Origin: Styela clava | Lineage: Eukaryota; Chordata; Ascidiacea; Stolidobranchia; Styelidae | Direction: 5' to 3' | DNA: 64,000 nucleotides | Assembly: GCF_964204865.1 (NCBI RefSeq) | Contig: NC_135255.1 | Location: 14,723,135-14,787,134, forward strand | Shown: piece after piece, positions 14,601 to 25,018 of the stretch | Layout of the letters: each line of letters starts with the position of its first letter | Position numbering within the stretch: the first letter of the stretch is position 1 | Program-made: the position numbers and the translations under genes | The notes under the pieces: model-generated | Told to the model about the DNA's origin: nothing | The model's database searches: none | Seen by the model: the letters and a program-made list of their open reading frames with translations, nothing else

Positions 14601-15310
14601 CATTTTTCTAAAGTTTCGTATCTGTCCTAGCACAGAACATATCATCAATTTTTATTTGCTTACAAGCACTATGTTTCAAGTTACTAGTTCGCGTTTAATT
14701 TCTCGGGTAAAATCAGCGCTTAATTGAAAAAAAAAATTGAAATGACGCATGAGTATCTGAATCGCTATTTTTTTCTGCTCAGTTGAAGAAAAACGCACCA
14801 CTGCAATTTTCTCAGCAGATGTTCAATATTGTTTGAGAGGTTAAAAAACTTTAAAGAAATTTCGATTGAAAATTCAGCGACCAAATTAATCCCAAGTACC
14901 GTTAAACAGAATGAAACATAATATCAATTTATGACATCATAGCGAGCCAATCCTAAAGGGGAGCTGAATCTGATGACAGGATTACCGTATCTCCCAGTCT
15001 ATAACTTTTCGTATGTTGTATAGTTTTATTGTTGCAATGCAGCAATGCTTGTTTCCTGGTTGGCAAAATAATAAATCTCTCTCTAATCTTACAAAATAAA
15101 AACAACAGACTCAACATGAAATTAAAAAAGCCGCCATCTTACCGCAAATCCGATTTGTGCTAGTAAGTATTGTATCTTGTTGTCCCACTGACTTCTTTTC
15201 TTACCATCTTCTGTGAGATCTTCATCTTTGTCAGTGGGATCTTCTTGAATTCCACCTTTTCCTACTAGCGTTGCAGCGGAATCTGTTCCTATATTTTCTT
15301 CTTCATCCAT
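2671..15310 (-). CDS. SLC6 family Na+-dependent neutral amino acid transporter (13 exons)
   Basis: Predicted plasma-membrane symporter with 12 membrane segments that takes up neutral amino acids with Na+ (and, in some members, Cl-). Coding exons, 5' to 3': 15310-15143, 14408-14196, 13951-13816, 12974-12799, 7700-7590, 6973-6732, 6233-6083, 5710-5639, 5309-5114, 4377-4218, 3758-3592, 3285-3178, 2738-2671. They join in phase to 655 aa plus TAA, close to the 630-730 aa usual for the family. TM1 carries the SLC6 signature [20 protein letters not shown] (about residues 55-75). Then come [35 protein letters not shown] (TM6), [24 protein letters not shown] and [16 protein letters not shown]. The mix of B0AT1-like and SLC6A15-like stretches places it in the SLC6A15/17-20 clade without fixing one orthologue. 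N-glycosylation sequons lie in the loop near residues 390-415. The fourth intron is 5.1 kb. The ATG at 15310 is the only in-frame start ahead of the acidic N-terminus. Confidence 0.95.
3417..3532. repeat. MITE family B copy (short)
   Basis: Begins AGAGCGATGCTCAAATATAT followed by GGACACG and ends near TTTGTGTTCA, with AACAACATAATAACAAAACG between. This matches the other ATATGGACAC elements in the window. It lies in the intron between the last two membrane-segment exons of the SLC6 gene (3286-3591). Confidence 0.75.
4484..4679. mobile_element. Small inverted-repeat element (about 196 bp)
   Basis: The two ends are near-perfect inverted repeats over roughly 45 bases: TTGCTGC..ACTAACACAAATATAT then CTGTAACGTTTTGTC at the left, and the reverse complement at the right. 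The middle carries further short inverted copies of AGGTCAGA. No clear target-site duplication was seen. It lies in the SLC6 intron between exons 4377-4218 and 5309-5114. It is probably non-autonomous because it has no open frame. Confidence 0.8.
5440..5535. repeat. MITE family A copy (short, internally deleted)
   Basis: The arms are AGTATGTGTACCAAGATGGC at the left and the inverted GCGCCATCTTG at the right, with GAACGTAGTATGTGTACC and GTTAGGGTT between. It matches the longer family A elements at 31653 and 53482. It lies in an SLC6 intron. Confidence 0.75.
5757..6060 (+). repeat. Family D repeat, possible hAT transposase 3' remnant
   Basis: Starts with CGGGTTCTTCAAACTGGGGG and shares about 300 bases with the copy at 56405-56745, including GCTAACTTATGTTAAAACAA or close variants, and GCCAAGATTCGATCTTT. 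A frame reading [13 protein letters not shown] resembles the C-terminal tail of hAT/ZBED transposases. That resemblance is weak and from memory. It sits in an SLC6 intron. Confidence 0.6.
6274..6657. repeat. MITE family B copy
   Basis: Opens AGAGCATAGCTCAAATACAT then GGACACG, and contains GTACCGGTATTCTACACTCC and AACCACTGAAAATTTCGAAG, the family B core. The right end is diverged (AATATAATGAACGATGTTAT). It lies in an SLC6 intron. Confidence 0.7.
7701..12798. other. Large SLC6 intron (5.1 kb), contents unassigned
   Basis: Bounded by the exon pair 12974-12799 and 7700-7590. I recognise no nested gene. Around 9445-9991 open frames of about 80-115 codons overlap on both strands. They do not resemble any family I know and show no splice sites, so I leave them unannotated. 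A short poly-T run at 10330-10342 and no clear transposon were noted. Confidence 0.45.
13073..13492. mobile_element. MITE family B, full-length-like copy (about 420 bp)
   Basis: The ends read TTGGACACG at the left and CGTGTCCATATATTTGTGCG then TAGCTCTCTTG at the right. It is nearly identical, in reverse orientation, to 23304-23719 across the whole length, including TACCGGTAGCGTCAAAGGTA and AGTGTCATGACTGGCTGTAC. It has no open frame and is therefore non-autonomous. It lies in the SLC6 intron between exons 13951-13816 and 12974-12799. Confidence 0.85.
13508..13710. repeat. Palindrome-rich GGAGC/CCGGA repeat
   Basis: This GC-richer island begins near CCAGAGATGGAGCTGGAATC and ends near GGAACCGGACCCACTG. 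It carries many short copies of GGAGC and CCGGA in both orientations. It resembles a small DNA-transposon relic starting with CAG and ending with CTG, but no target duplication could be matched. Confidence 0.4.
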
Positions 15311-18300
15311 AGCAAAATATTTGAGTTTGTAATAACTATATATATATTTATAGAAATACAGCTAATTCTGAAAAGGATAGTATATAATAATTGCATTTGT
15401 ATGTGAGTTATAGAATCATATAAATCTTCCAAACGTTTGAGCTTTTAGAGTTTCGCATACTTTTATTATATGAATCAATTTGATCGCATAAAGTTCTCTG
15501 ATTCTCAAAATACATACAAAATTTTTTTCAGTGCCAAAGCATAAACCGCGAGATAGACAAGAAAACAGAAAGCTCCGTCGGCGCGGCGTGGACGCCATTG
15601 ACTGACCATTCTCTCGGTTATCTCGCCTATATATGTTACAAACTCTCTCATTTTTTCGGATTCTCTCGTTTTGTGTTATGACGTCTCTACTATAGTAAAC
15701 AAATGAATGAATCCAGAGTCAGGATTTTATATAATTTTGGTCCCATATCTTATTTATATTTCTTGTCCGTACATTTCTTTTTTCAAAAATTTAAGTCAAT
15801 TCTCAAAACAAATGGAAAGTTTGAATAAAATTTACTCCCTACATTAGAAAATAAGTTTTGCATTTACAACGAAACTTCATGATAACGGTAAAAAAAACAT
15901 GTTTTCGACCTGAATTAAAAATAATATTTTGTATCCCTACACTACAAATGGGGAAAATATAAAAAGGTATCCGTTTAATCTTCCAGTATCTATCATGGAA
16001 TTTGACAAAACGTCCATTCCATTAACAGCAAGGTCTAAGAACTGAGAGATGAAAAGTATCTATGGATGATTAGCAAGATATTGTTGACGCAATCGCTGGG
16101 AGCCAAATATAGAGTTTATCAACTCGAAAAGGATGTCAGCAAATACCGGTTAAATCGAAACAACTCAACGTTGCGTTATTAAATGTTTACCGCCACAAAA
16201 CAATTTGGTTGAAAACACGAGATTTCCTTTTTTATAATGTCTAATTCTATAACATGACGGCGAAACCGGCTGCAGTACATTAGTGTCTTACAAAAAATAC
16301 TAATAGCGATTTCGGATAAATATTTTGGTCCGGCCAAAAGATTGGTAGTAATTTTCCTCTAAAATTTTCATGAATGGGAATATTTTTCGCGTATAATCAT
16401 TCAAAACAAAGTATTCACATGGTTTCAATGACGTCAGACCATAGCGACGTATGGAAACGACATATGATATACTCGTCCGCCGAGCCTACGAAACGCCCAA
16501 ATGTTTTTATTCACAATACAGCTATTGATTTTCGTTTCCGAGTCTTTCGCAGCGTGGTTCACTGTAAGTACGGGAAATGACGCTCTGGGCATAACGTAGA
16601 CGCACGCATAGATGTAAACAAGAACAACGCAACATTCTTGCATATATTCGCCCTAATTTAATAACGTGAAAATACCACAAAATTTAATTATCCTATTATA
16701 CATTATGGAGGCACTATTCCTGGACACAAGACGACTAAAATAGCTACCTCGGGACACGTCACACTCAGAAAATCGCTGAAAATTCTTAAAATGATAAAGG
16801 GTCGACTTTTTGCATCAATTCCTAATAACCGCGCGCGCAATATTTTGCCTGATTTGATCGTTTTTATTTTGTGGGATAAATAGTAAATTTAATCTGCAGG
16901 AGTCAGTATCGATTTGAGAACTACGGAATCCGTTTACCAAAGCTAAAAAACTTAAATTGGGACTGACTTTGAGGATAAGGCTTAGTAACATGGACCGTTA
17001 TGGAATTTGTTTTCTACGGGCAGAATTATTTAGGGTTACTTATTATTATGATTATTTTATTCGTATATTTATTTACATGTAAATATTGTGTAGTATGTAT
17101 AGAATTTTTATTTCGAATTGATTAATGGCGCAAAAGACCAATGATGTTATAACGCGAAAAACATTCAGAATTCGCATTCATAGAAAATATTGAAGGTAAT
17201 ATTAAATCAAGTTGAATAAGATTACGACAATTCAATTAGTCAATGTGAATTTGAAACATGTGTTCATGTGACTGCTTAACTCAATATAGTTTGTAAAGAC
17301 CAAACTTTAAAAGATGATGATTGGAAGCCTTGAATGCACGGTAATGCCCATTTGGGGGAATATTTCAAAAGCTAAAAACGCCGCCCCCTTTGCTTCTCAC
17401 GACTATCCAATCATATTTCTTGTTGAATCAGTGCGAAATCACCAGGTTCCGCGGGAAACTTTTAGCTGGACAATCCTCCAGAACGCCTTCAAAAATATCA
17501 CCAGGAACTGTGAATATAGAAACTAACACAATTGCAGTAAGCTTGACGTCCTTCCTCTAATGTTCCAACAAATAATATAATCACCTGCTATTTGATGAAA
17601 TAAATTGAGAATCCAGATGAACGAAAAAACATAAACAGACTTGTTTCTGCATTATTTATCAGTCTCAGTATGCCCGTCATAGTATTGAATAATTTTATTG
17701 AAATTTGAACAAATGATCATTTCTTGGAGCAACATAGTGAAAACTTCAAGTTTTAGTACGATACTGTTGAAAAAACTTGTCAATCGAATGCGATTACAGT
17801 AATCCCAGGCTGTTGTACTGTAGAATACGTTGTTTATTTCGTGACGTGACGTCAAGTATTGCTTAGAATCTCCACAAATAACAAGATATTCTATTAAACA
17901 TCAGCGGGATGTCATTCAAAAAAACTTAAATCTTCAACAATTGGATTAGATGCTTTTCATATTAAAAATATATTTCAAACAGCGTGACGTCAGATAAACC
18001 TTCGTACTTATGTTTTCCCATGCGCATTATATTAATGAAATTTCCCATTATTAATGCTTTGAGTGGCGGATTTCAATGCGGGACATCGATGAACGAGTAA
18101 TAATGGGAATATCTCTAATGGAAAATTACAAGAGGCACATATGTAAACATTTCTCGAGTAATAGAATGCATGTAAATATTACAGTTTGGCAAAAAAGTTT
18201 CTGCTACCAGCTTTAGTATAATTTTACAATCTTTTTAGAGTGGCTATTCATTTTAAATGAACTTTTTTTATTTGACTGCATAATCTCAAAAATATCGAAC

Positions 18301-20992
18301 TTCATCAACATTTGAGTAAATCTAAATTCAAATTTAGTGGCCAATTTAACTAAATTTAGCAATAATCATACTTTAAATACACAGTAACACATTTTCCTAG
18401 AACCAAGGATAAGTCATCAAGATAATTCTCTTCCAGAGCATTATTCATATTGAATAGGTAGACACATATATATTATAATATAATTGTCTTCAATTTAGAA
18501 TACTCGGTGCCAAATTGAAATAGTCTCAAAAGTTTGAGAATACGATTTCGGTATAGTATTTTACAAGTATTTTTCCATTAAGGGTGTTGAAAATATATTG
18601 AATTCCAATGTTGTGACGCAAGACTGAAACCGTAGCCAATTACTTTTAAGTTGGTCTGGTCGCCGACGCCGTAAGGGCGTTTATATATTTTAACCCTTTT
18701 AAAACCATAAAAAAACACGTGGATACTGGCGCTGTAGTTTGTAGTCGCGAATGCTATATCTCATCGCCTCCGACGTATCTTTTGCAAAATGTAGTGTCTT
18801 TTTAAATATCATGAAATCTCGCAAGACTCAAACAATGATTTGATTGTATTTTTTGTTTTGATACTATTGTCATATTTATTTCGAAGGAGAGAATCACATT
18901 GGTCAAATGAACCTAAAAATGGACTCTCAAGATTACACTTGAAAAGTTTAAAAATCTACATAATTGTTTTATCCAGAAAAAATCACCCGCTACATAGCAA
19001 CACAACACTTCGAAATATTCGCATGACAAATTGCGATATCCAATACAATAGCTTATATTTTGTACAAAATTCAGTACCGTCCATTAAATCAATTGCGAGC
19101 GCATACAGGGTCAAGAAAGACATCGGATATAGGCAAATCTAAATAAAGTGAGTCATACCCATTGACGGCGCACGGAATGTTAGAGTAAAATTCCGTTGCA
19201 ACGAGTAGGAAATCAGTTATTCATTTTCAATATCTTAAAGGCTTGTCGTGGGCCGTTGGCGTGTGATGATACTGTTGTACCAATTTTGTCAGGTTGCAAA
19301 ACGGTATTTTATTCAGGTAAATTTTATTCCATTCCATTAATAAAGATACATCGAAGCCTTTCAATTGATCTGAACTGCGATAGAAAGTAGCAATCTTATT
19401 TAAAATTTTTACGGAATAATATACAGAACACAACACTGTTTATACCAGGGATTCCTATTACTTTTTGTTCATCGGTAACCATTGGGCAATTTAAGATTCG
19501 CTCGTGCACCCCCAAATTGGCTTGCATGCTGTGATTGGACAAAATAAGTCATGTGAACTGCAAAGTAGACTTGGTAGTTGTAGTTACAGTTTCTACTCTG
19601 ATGAAAATGTGACTTCCTTAGAAGTTCTTTAACTCAGGTTTTTAAGTTATCAATATCAGGCGATAAAAAATATTTTAAAGCAGATTAGAAGTGATGGAAA
19701 GAATATCAACACACTTAATCGAATGTACCCCTTGAAAAGTCGAGATGTATCTCCTGGGATACATGTATCCCAGTTTGGGAACCCCTGGTTTATATACCGC
19801 ACATGGATGAAAACTTGCAATACGCAAAATACCGCAATAAGTTGCATTCACTTCCGGATAAGATATCCCCCATACTGAAACAGTAAGTCCTGTACGCTCA
19901 ATAAAAAAATTCACAAGATGATTTCAATAATGTAAGATTTGATCGCTTTTAAATCATTGAATGATTTGGCCACATCATTCATTGGATAAGATGTCAATTA
20001 ACGGGGTGGCACAACCACAGTTTTTGCTGAACGTTTGTTAAAATAATGAAAATGAAAAGAAAACCGAAAACAAAACGGATGTGATATATTATAAGTCTCT
20101 GTATTACGAATTAAAAAAAGGTTACGACTCAAAGTTGAAACATTGCGCGCGAACCTATAATATATGCGCCCATTATCATTCATCTTTCAAATGCGAAGTT
20201 TGGAGTCTGGAGTCGGGTTTCCGTCAGCCACCATTTGAAGATCGGAGTCAAATTTCTAAATACATAAGGAGTTGTGAGCAAAATGGATATTTTCCCCGAC
20301 AACCATGCTGTAAAAAGCAGTAGAATGCGGCTCCACCTTCCATACTTACGGATGAGGAATCACATCATATCATACATCCATTAGGTGTCCCCAGTAATCT
20401 GGCGTAATCGCTCGTCGTGGTGAAAACATGAGCTCGGTGATTAGCATCGAACAGCAGTAATGACAACCTATTAAAAATGCGATGTTTGCACATTTAAATA
20501 TCGGCTATGTTTACAGAGCGAATTTCATGTAAACAAATGGATGGGCTTGCTTCGCGAATTCAGTTCTTGTTGTAAGCTGTGGTCACAGTCCAGGTAATAT
20601 GGAAAACATGAATACGCAGTATTTCGTAGGGGATGAAGTACATGTCAGCCAGCAACTTTAACTGTGTGTTCATGTCCAGTTATCAGTACCGGTATGGCGT
20701 TACAAGACTTTGCGAATAACCATTTTGGACAGAAAAATATGTCAAAGGTCAAAGAGTTGCACTGAAAGACTACGAAATTAGCAGACATCGTTACCGCGGA
20801 GTGCTTTGCCTTTATTTCGTCTTATCTTACGCTACGGTATTGTTACCGCAAATATAAGTTAACAGAAGTCGCTTATTTATTCTTGCATAAATGAAATAAA
20901 ATGAAGCTACATCAAACCATGTGTGATATGTAACCGTTCAATATACTATTTTCCGGTCTAGACTCTAGACACCTATCAGAAACAAAACTGCG
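15311..20992. other. Intergenic between the SLC6 and HD-domain genes
   Basis: The two flanking genes are divergent, so both promoters should lie here. A TATATATATATTTA run at about 15340-15353 sits just upstream of the SLC6 start codon on the minus strand. A fragment GGGATACATGTATCCCAG followed by TTTGGGAACCCCTGG (about 19757-19790) looks like a hAT-type terminus. No coding exon could be supported. Confidence 0.5.
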
Positions 20993-23206
20993 ATGCGCTT
21001 CGAAGATATTGAAAGGTTGGTTGAAGATGTATTTGAAAAATATGAAAAGTGAGTAACAAGTCTTTAGTTTTTAAGTGATTAGGTAGTTGTACAACTAACC
21101 AAACAATACCACTTTAGCCCTATTGCACCTTGCAAGTAGTGGTTCGGCCTCAAATTTCATTTACATTAATTCAGTTGTGTTTAGTTGTGGTCTCTATATA
21201 GCAGCATCCGCATTTTAAATCAGGTTGAGCCAAAAAACGAACACTACACATCGCGTTATCTATAAAATAGATATCACAATTCACATTCACAAACTTTTAC
21301 CACCAGCCTTTAAAATTAGGAAATTTGAAGCATTGCACTGTGTTTTATAACTATAGGTACGCAAATGTGAAATATGATGGAGAGGAAATAACATTGCTTG
21401 AGCATTCATTGCAAATTGCCAAACTAGCTGAAGAACATGGAGCATCAGAAGAAGTGAGTTACAGCAGATAAATCTGTGAATGGTTGTGTGAGAGTGGAAA
21501 TTCCCTACGTTAAAATATGCGATGTCAATACGCAAGAGTCAGAAGTAAATTTTAGGATATTCTCGAAAAACGACAAAGATACATAACCAAACCTAATCGA
21601 TCAACCACGTATTTTATCAGGAAATGAATATGACAAACTCACAACTTGAGCATGAATGTATTTTGAAAACATGCAAAACATCACAATAATATTTTCAACA
21701 TTTGGAAATATTTTTGTTCAAAGTATAGTTTCCCGCGCCCAAAAATAAATAAACAGTTTTATTTTATCATGTTTTTTCATTGATATGATACACTTACGGC
21801 ATTTCAGGTAATTCTTGGTGCATTCTTTCATGATATTGGGCACGTTCTAGAAGTGGAACAGAGTCATATGCCGGAAGAAAACTGGAAGTACATTGTTGGA
21901 AAACATAACGAGGTAACGCTCACAACGTGGGAATTTGTTAAAATGAAATTTCATTGCAGAATCCCAACGAATAATGATATAAGTTAAAATTGAAATTTGA
22001 TACATCTTCTATGGCAAAAATTTATCAGAAACAAAAAGAACAATATTTCAATAGAATTTCAGCATAAACATTCAGTCATTTTCAGCGATCATACACATCC
22101 GATTATATTTATTTTTAATCATAATATAAGCTTGTCATACAAAGATCGAACAAGTCAACTCGCTCCGGTCGAGTGCTGAGATTTAAAGAAAAATACTCTG
22201 GCTGGCAGGGGTAAAAATATTCCCAATATATATCTACTTGTTGGTATCATTTATTCTCTTTCCCCTGATATCTTTATTGGTGATTATAAAAAGAGAAGCG
22301 TTAGCAGCTTCAATTTACTTCCAGACTGGCCACCAGTTCCTAATCGAAAAAAATTTTCCGAACTCGATTGCATCGCCTGCTAAGTATCACGTCAACGCTA
22401 AAAGATATCTTGTGTGTCGAGTAAAGGAATACCATGACGGTAAGACAATAAAGATTGAACTTATAGTTGACTTTTCAATGCTGCAAGTAGGCCGGCCTAT
22501 GTCGTAGTAATTGACTTAACTGCCGTGTTACTTCAGCACTTATTTCAAATGTATTCGGTTCGAAATGTTGACATCACTAAGAAGAACCTATTCCTGACGA
22601 CTAAACCCACGCTAATAAGAGTAGATTAGCAGTCATGGTGGAGTCGATCGGCACTTACTGTTACTGGTAAGCAAACTACGGCCCGCGGACCAAAGCAGGC
22701 CCGTTGGGCAATTTAATCTGGCCCGCCTAATGCTGCCACAACCAAACTAAAACCAAATTTTGATGTTTTTGCTAAAAATAGCCTAAAAAATTGTTGTAAT
22801 TGCGATTGGATTTAGTCTTGGCATCATTTTTCACTTTTGTTTTTGTAACACTGTAAATATTGTTCATAAAATGTAACTTTTACCGGGTCCAAAAACCTTG
22901 TCCACACCTATTCTACAGCAAAGCTACGACAAGGAAGCCGACATTTGCATGATATATGAAAACCCATACCCTAATTATCAAATTAAATATATAGATCTAT
23001 CAGAATGCAGCAAACGAACATTGATTGGACAAGACGGACCAATGAGCGAAAAGGAAGCGAGGGAATTTGAACAACTGCCTTACTTTCAAACAGCAGTCAA
23101 TGTCAGAAAATGGGATGACAAGGCAAAGGTTATTGGCCAAACAACTCCAACTCTGGAAAAGTATAAATCGATGTGTCTAGATTATCTTGTGCAAATAATG
23201 AAATAA
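20993..23206 (+). CDS. PhnZ/TmpB-like HD-domain oxygenase (5 exons)
   Basis: Predicted soluble HD-domain enzyme of the mixed-valence diiron oxygenase type, the group in which bacterial PhnZ and TmpB cleave C-P bonds. Exons 20993-21048, 21357-21453, 21808-21912, 22325-22439 and 22995-23206 join in phase to 194 aa, the usual length of PhnZ. Visible residues: Y25 and E28 in YDGEEITLLEH, H35, the H59-D60 pair in GAFFHDIGH, H84 in GKHNE, H108 and K112 in HVNAKRYL, QDGPM at 137-141, and D165 in VRKWDDKAK. From memory these match PhnZ Y24, E27, H34, H58-D59, H80, H104, K108 and D161. I chose the last acceptor (22994/22995) because it restores EYHD-DLSECS, as in bacterial homologues; an upstream AG at 22918 is out of phase with the 22439 donor. 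The start ATG lies 12 bases after a TATCAG acceptor-like sequence. The substrate is unknown; the family also includes myo-inositol oxygenase relatives. Confidence 0.88.
22665..22910 (+). repeat. Family C repeat (hAT-like) in the last HD-gene intron
   Basis: Shares GCAAACTACGGCCCGCGG, AACCAAATTTTGATGTTT, ATATTGTTCAT and the end TCCAAAAACCTTG with 39626-39923. The repeat ends about 85 bases before the chosen last exon of the HD-domain gene, just ahead of an unused acceptor at 22918. Confidence 0.75.
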
Positions 23207-23303
23207 ATAATCGAACTTGTTATCCATCAGATTAATTGCATAGGTGTCGATGAGTTTTAGAGTAGGAAGTTTTCCAGCTGACTAGGACCATCTTTGCTAA
23301 TTA

Positions 23304-23719
23304 AAACAAGAGAGCTACGCACAAATATATGGACACGTTAGACCAGAGCGAATCAGTCTTTACCGGTACCTTTGACGCTACCGGTACCCTCAAAAAAGTT
23401 CTGAATTTCCAGTAGCAAGAATTTTGCAGAATCAAAACGTACAGCCAGTCATGACACTGACTAAAATCCGTGTTCCCATGGATAAAAAATAATACAGCAA
23501 AATTTTAGACGAAATATCAAATTTCATAGAATTCACGCAAAATTTTGAAATAAATAAAAGTAATAGCCTTCTAGCGAAGAAATTAATCTTTAACCACTGA
23601 AAATTTCAAAGCAATTGGTTCAGTATTCGAAGAGAAAAGCGATTTTTTAAAAACGTGTCAAAGAACAACAACAACATAATATTGAAACGATCGTTATGGC
23701 CACTAAACGTGTCCAATTA
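23304..23719. mobile_element. MITE family B, full-length-like copy, inverted relative to 13073-13492
   Basis: Starts AAACAAGAGAGCTACGCACA and ends CGTGTCCAATTA. It is close to the exact reverse complement of the element at 13073-13492, with only scattered differences. This implies recent movement or recent conversion. There is no open frame. Confidence 0.85.
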
Positions 23720-24116
23720 TTCGGGAAAATACAGGACTACGCCTCACAGCCAACCATTTTGTGAAAACGAACCGAACTTGAAGTTTGCTCTCCCAACGGG
23801 GTGGAACAGCAGGTAAGTCCAAGAGGAGACCAATAGTGCGGAGAAACTAAGCTATAAGTTTTTAAAACGTAATTCTAGGCTCTTATTCTAATTCTAAAAT
23901 TGCGGAACAATGCTATGGAACTAAGTTTAATCCCTAGTTTACAACTGCGATTATTTTCACACATTTATTTTGCTTCTTTCCGTTTAGAATTTAGAACCTT
24001 CACCGCGCAGTTTAAAATTACACTGGTTGAGTTGTTTTGTTTCAGAAACTTTCGCCCGATCGTAATATGTATCTTATCGCTTCCTTCAGTACTTCCAGTC
24101 CATCAACATGCACAAT

Positions 24117-24382
24117 AGACAATGCTCAGATATATGGACACAAAATCAAAAACAAAGTCGTACGGGTGTTCAATCTGTTATAGTAGACCGGTCCAGCAGT
24201 GTTTACGACCATCGCGAACACGGAACCGCCACAAGATGCGCAATTTTTGATGACGTTAAAGTAAAATAAAAGTAACAACCTTCTAGCAAAAATACAATCG
24301 TTCACCACTGAAAAAGCAATTGGTCCAGTAGTTTTTTTCAAGAACAACAACAAAACAAACAATATGTTCCCTTTGTGTCCAA
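24117..24382. repeat. MITE family B copy (diverged)
   Basis: Starts ACAATGCTCAGATATATGGA and ends TTTGTGTCCAACTG. The interior contains ACCTTCTAGCAAAAATACAAT and CACTGAAAAAGC, which are degenerate forms of the family core. Confidence 0.7.
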
Positions 24383-25018
24383 CTGTCAAATAAACATGTG
24401 GGGATACCAATCATTTGAGATTTTGATCGATGCCAATCTTGTTCGGTGTGCTCATGACAGACTTTTTTTCGACAATTTCCCACAGTTCAGGCCTTAGACT
24501 CTGAGAGGAAGCTATATGTCAAGTTTTATTTGAAGTTACACCGCTTTTTATACGATATACAAAAGTAAACTCGAATTCAAATTGTAATTTCAAAGGTATT
24601 CCTCTTACTGTCACATGATGATAAATTGTATCAGACTTCAATAAGAACTGAGGCTAGGGCTAATTATTGAGCGAGAAATAAAAATTCCACAAACCAAAAG
24701 TAGCATTGTTCTCGTGACAAGCGTCCACTTGACAAGACTGGAATACCTGACAATGAGTGTTCGGCCAGATAGTGGTATGCCTAAGTACTCAACTCACAAA
24801 CAGCATCTCTACGTACTGTTAATTCGTTGAAGAGCTACTTCATTTGCGTTCAATACTAAATCTAGAAGGCAAGCTAGGCCGCTGTAGAATTGGATGTATG
24901 TGGTATTAGCGGTGAGTGTGTGGGTCGGCAAGACTTACGATAGTAGTTGTTGCGTCGGATAATTTGTGACAAAAAATATCTGACTTAGACCACATTTGTA
25001 CACATTTACCGTGAAAGT

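Larger units (their letters stand above)
23207..25018. other. Intergenic between the HD-domain gene and the GPCR gene
   Basis: About half of this stretch is two family B elements (23304-23719 and 24117-24382). An AATAAA hexamer overlaps the HD-gene stop codon (AAATAAATAA at about 23201-23210). Nothing else is recognisable; promoter elements of the GPCR gene presumably lie in the last few hundred bases. Confidence 0.5.

Noticed and set aside
18840-19142. 100-codon plus-strand frame between the SLC6 and HD genes
   Set aside because: No similarity, no splice context and composition like the surrounding non-coding DNA.
22898-23206. A 102-codon frame with its own ATG at 22898 as a separate small gene
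   Set aside because: From 22995 onward it is the last exon of the HD-domain gene. The ATG lies in the end of a dispersed repeat.
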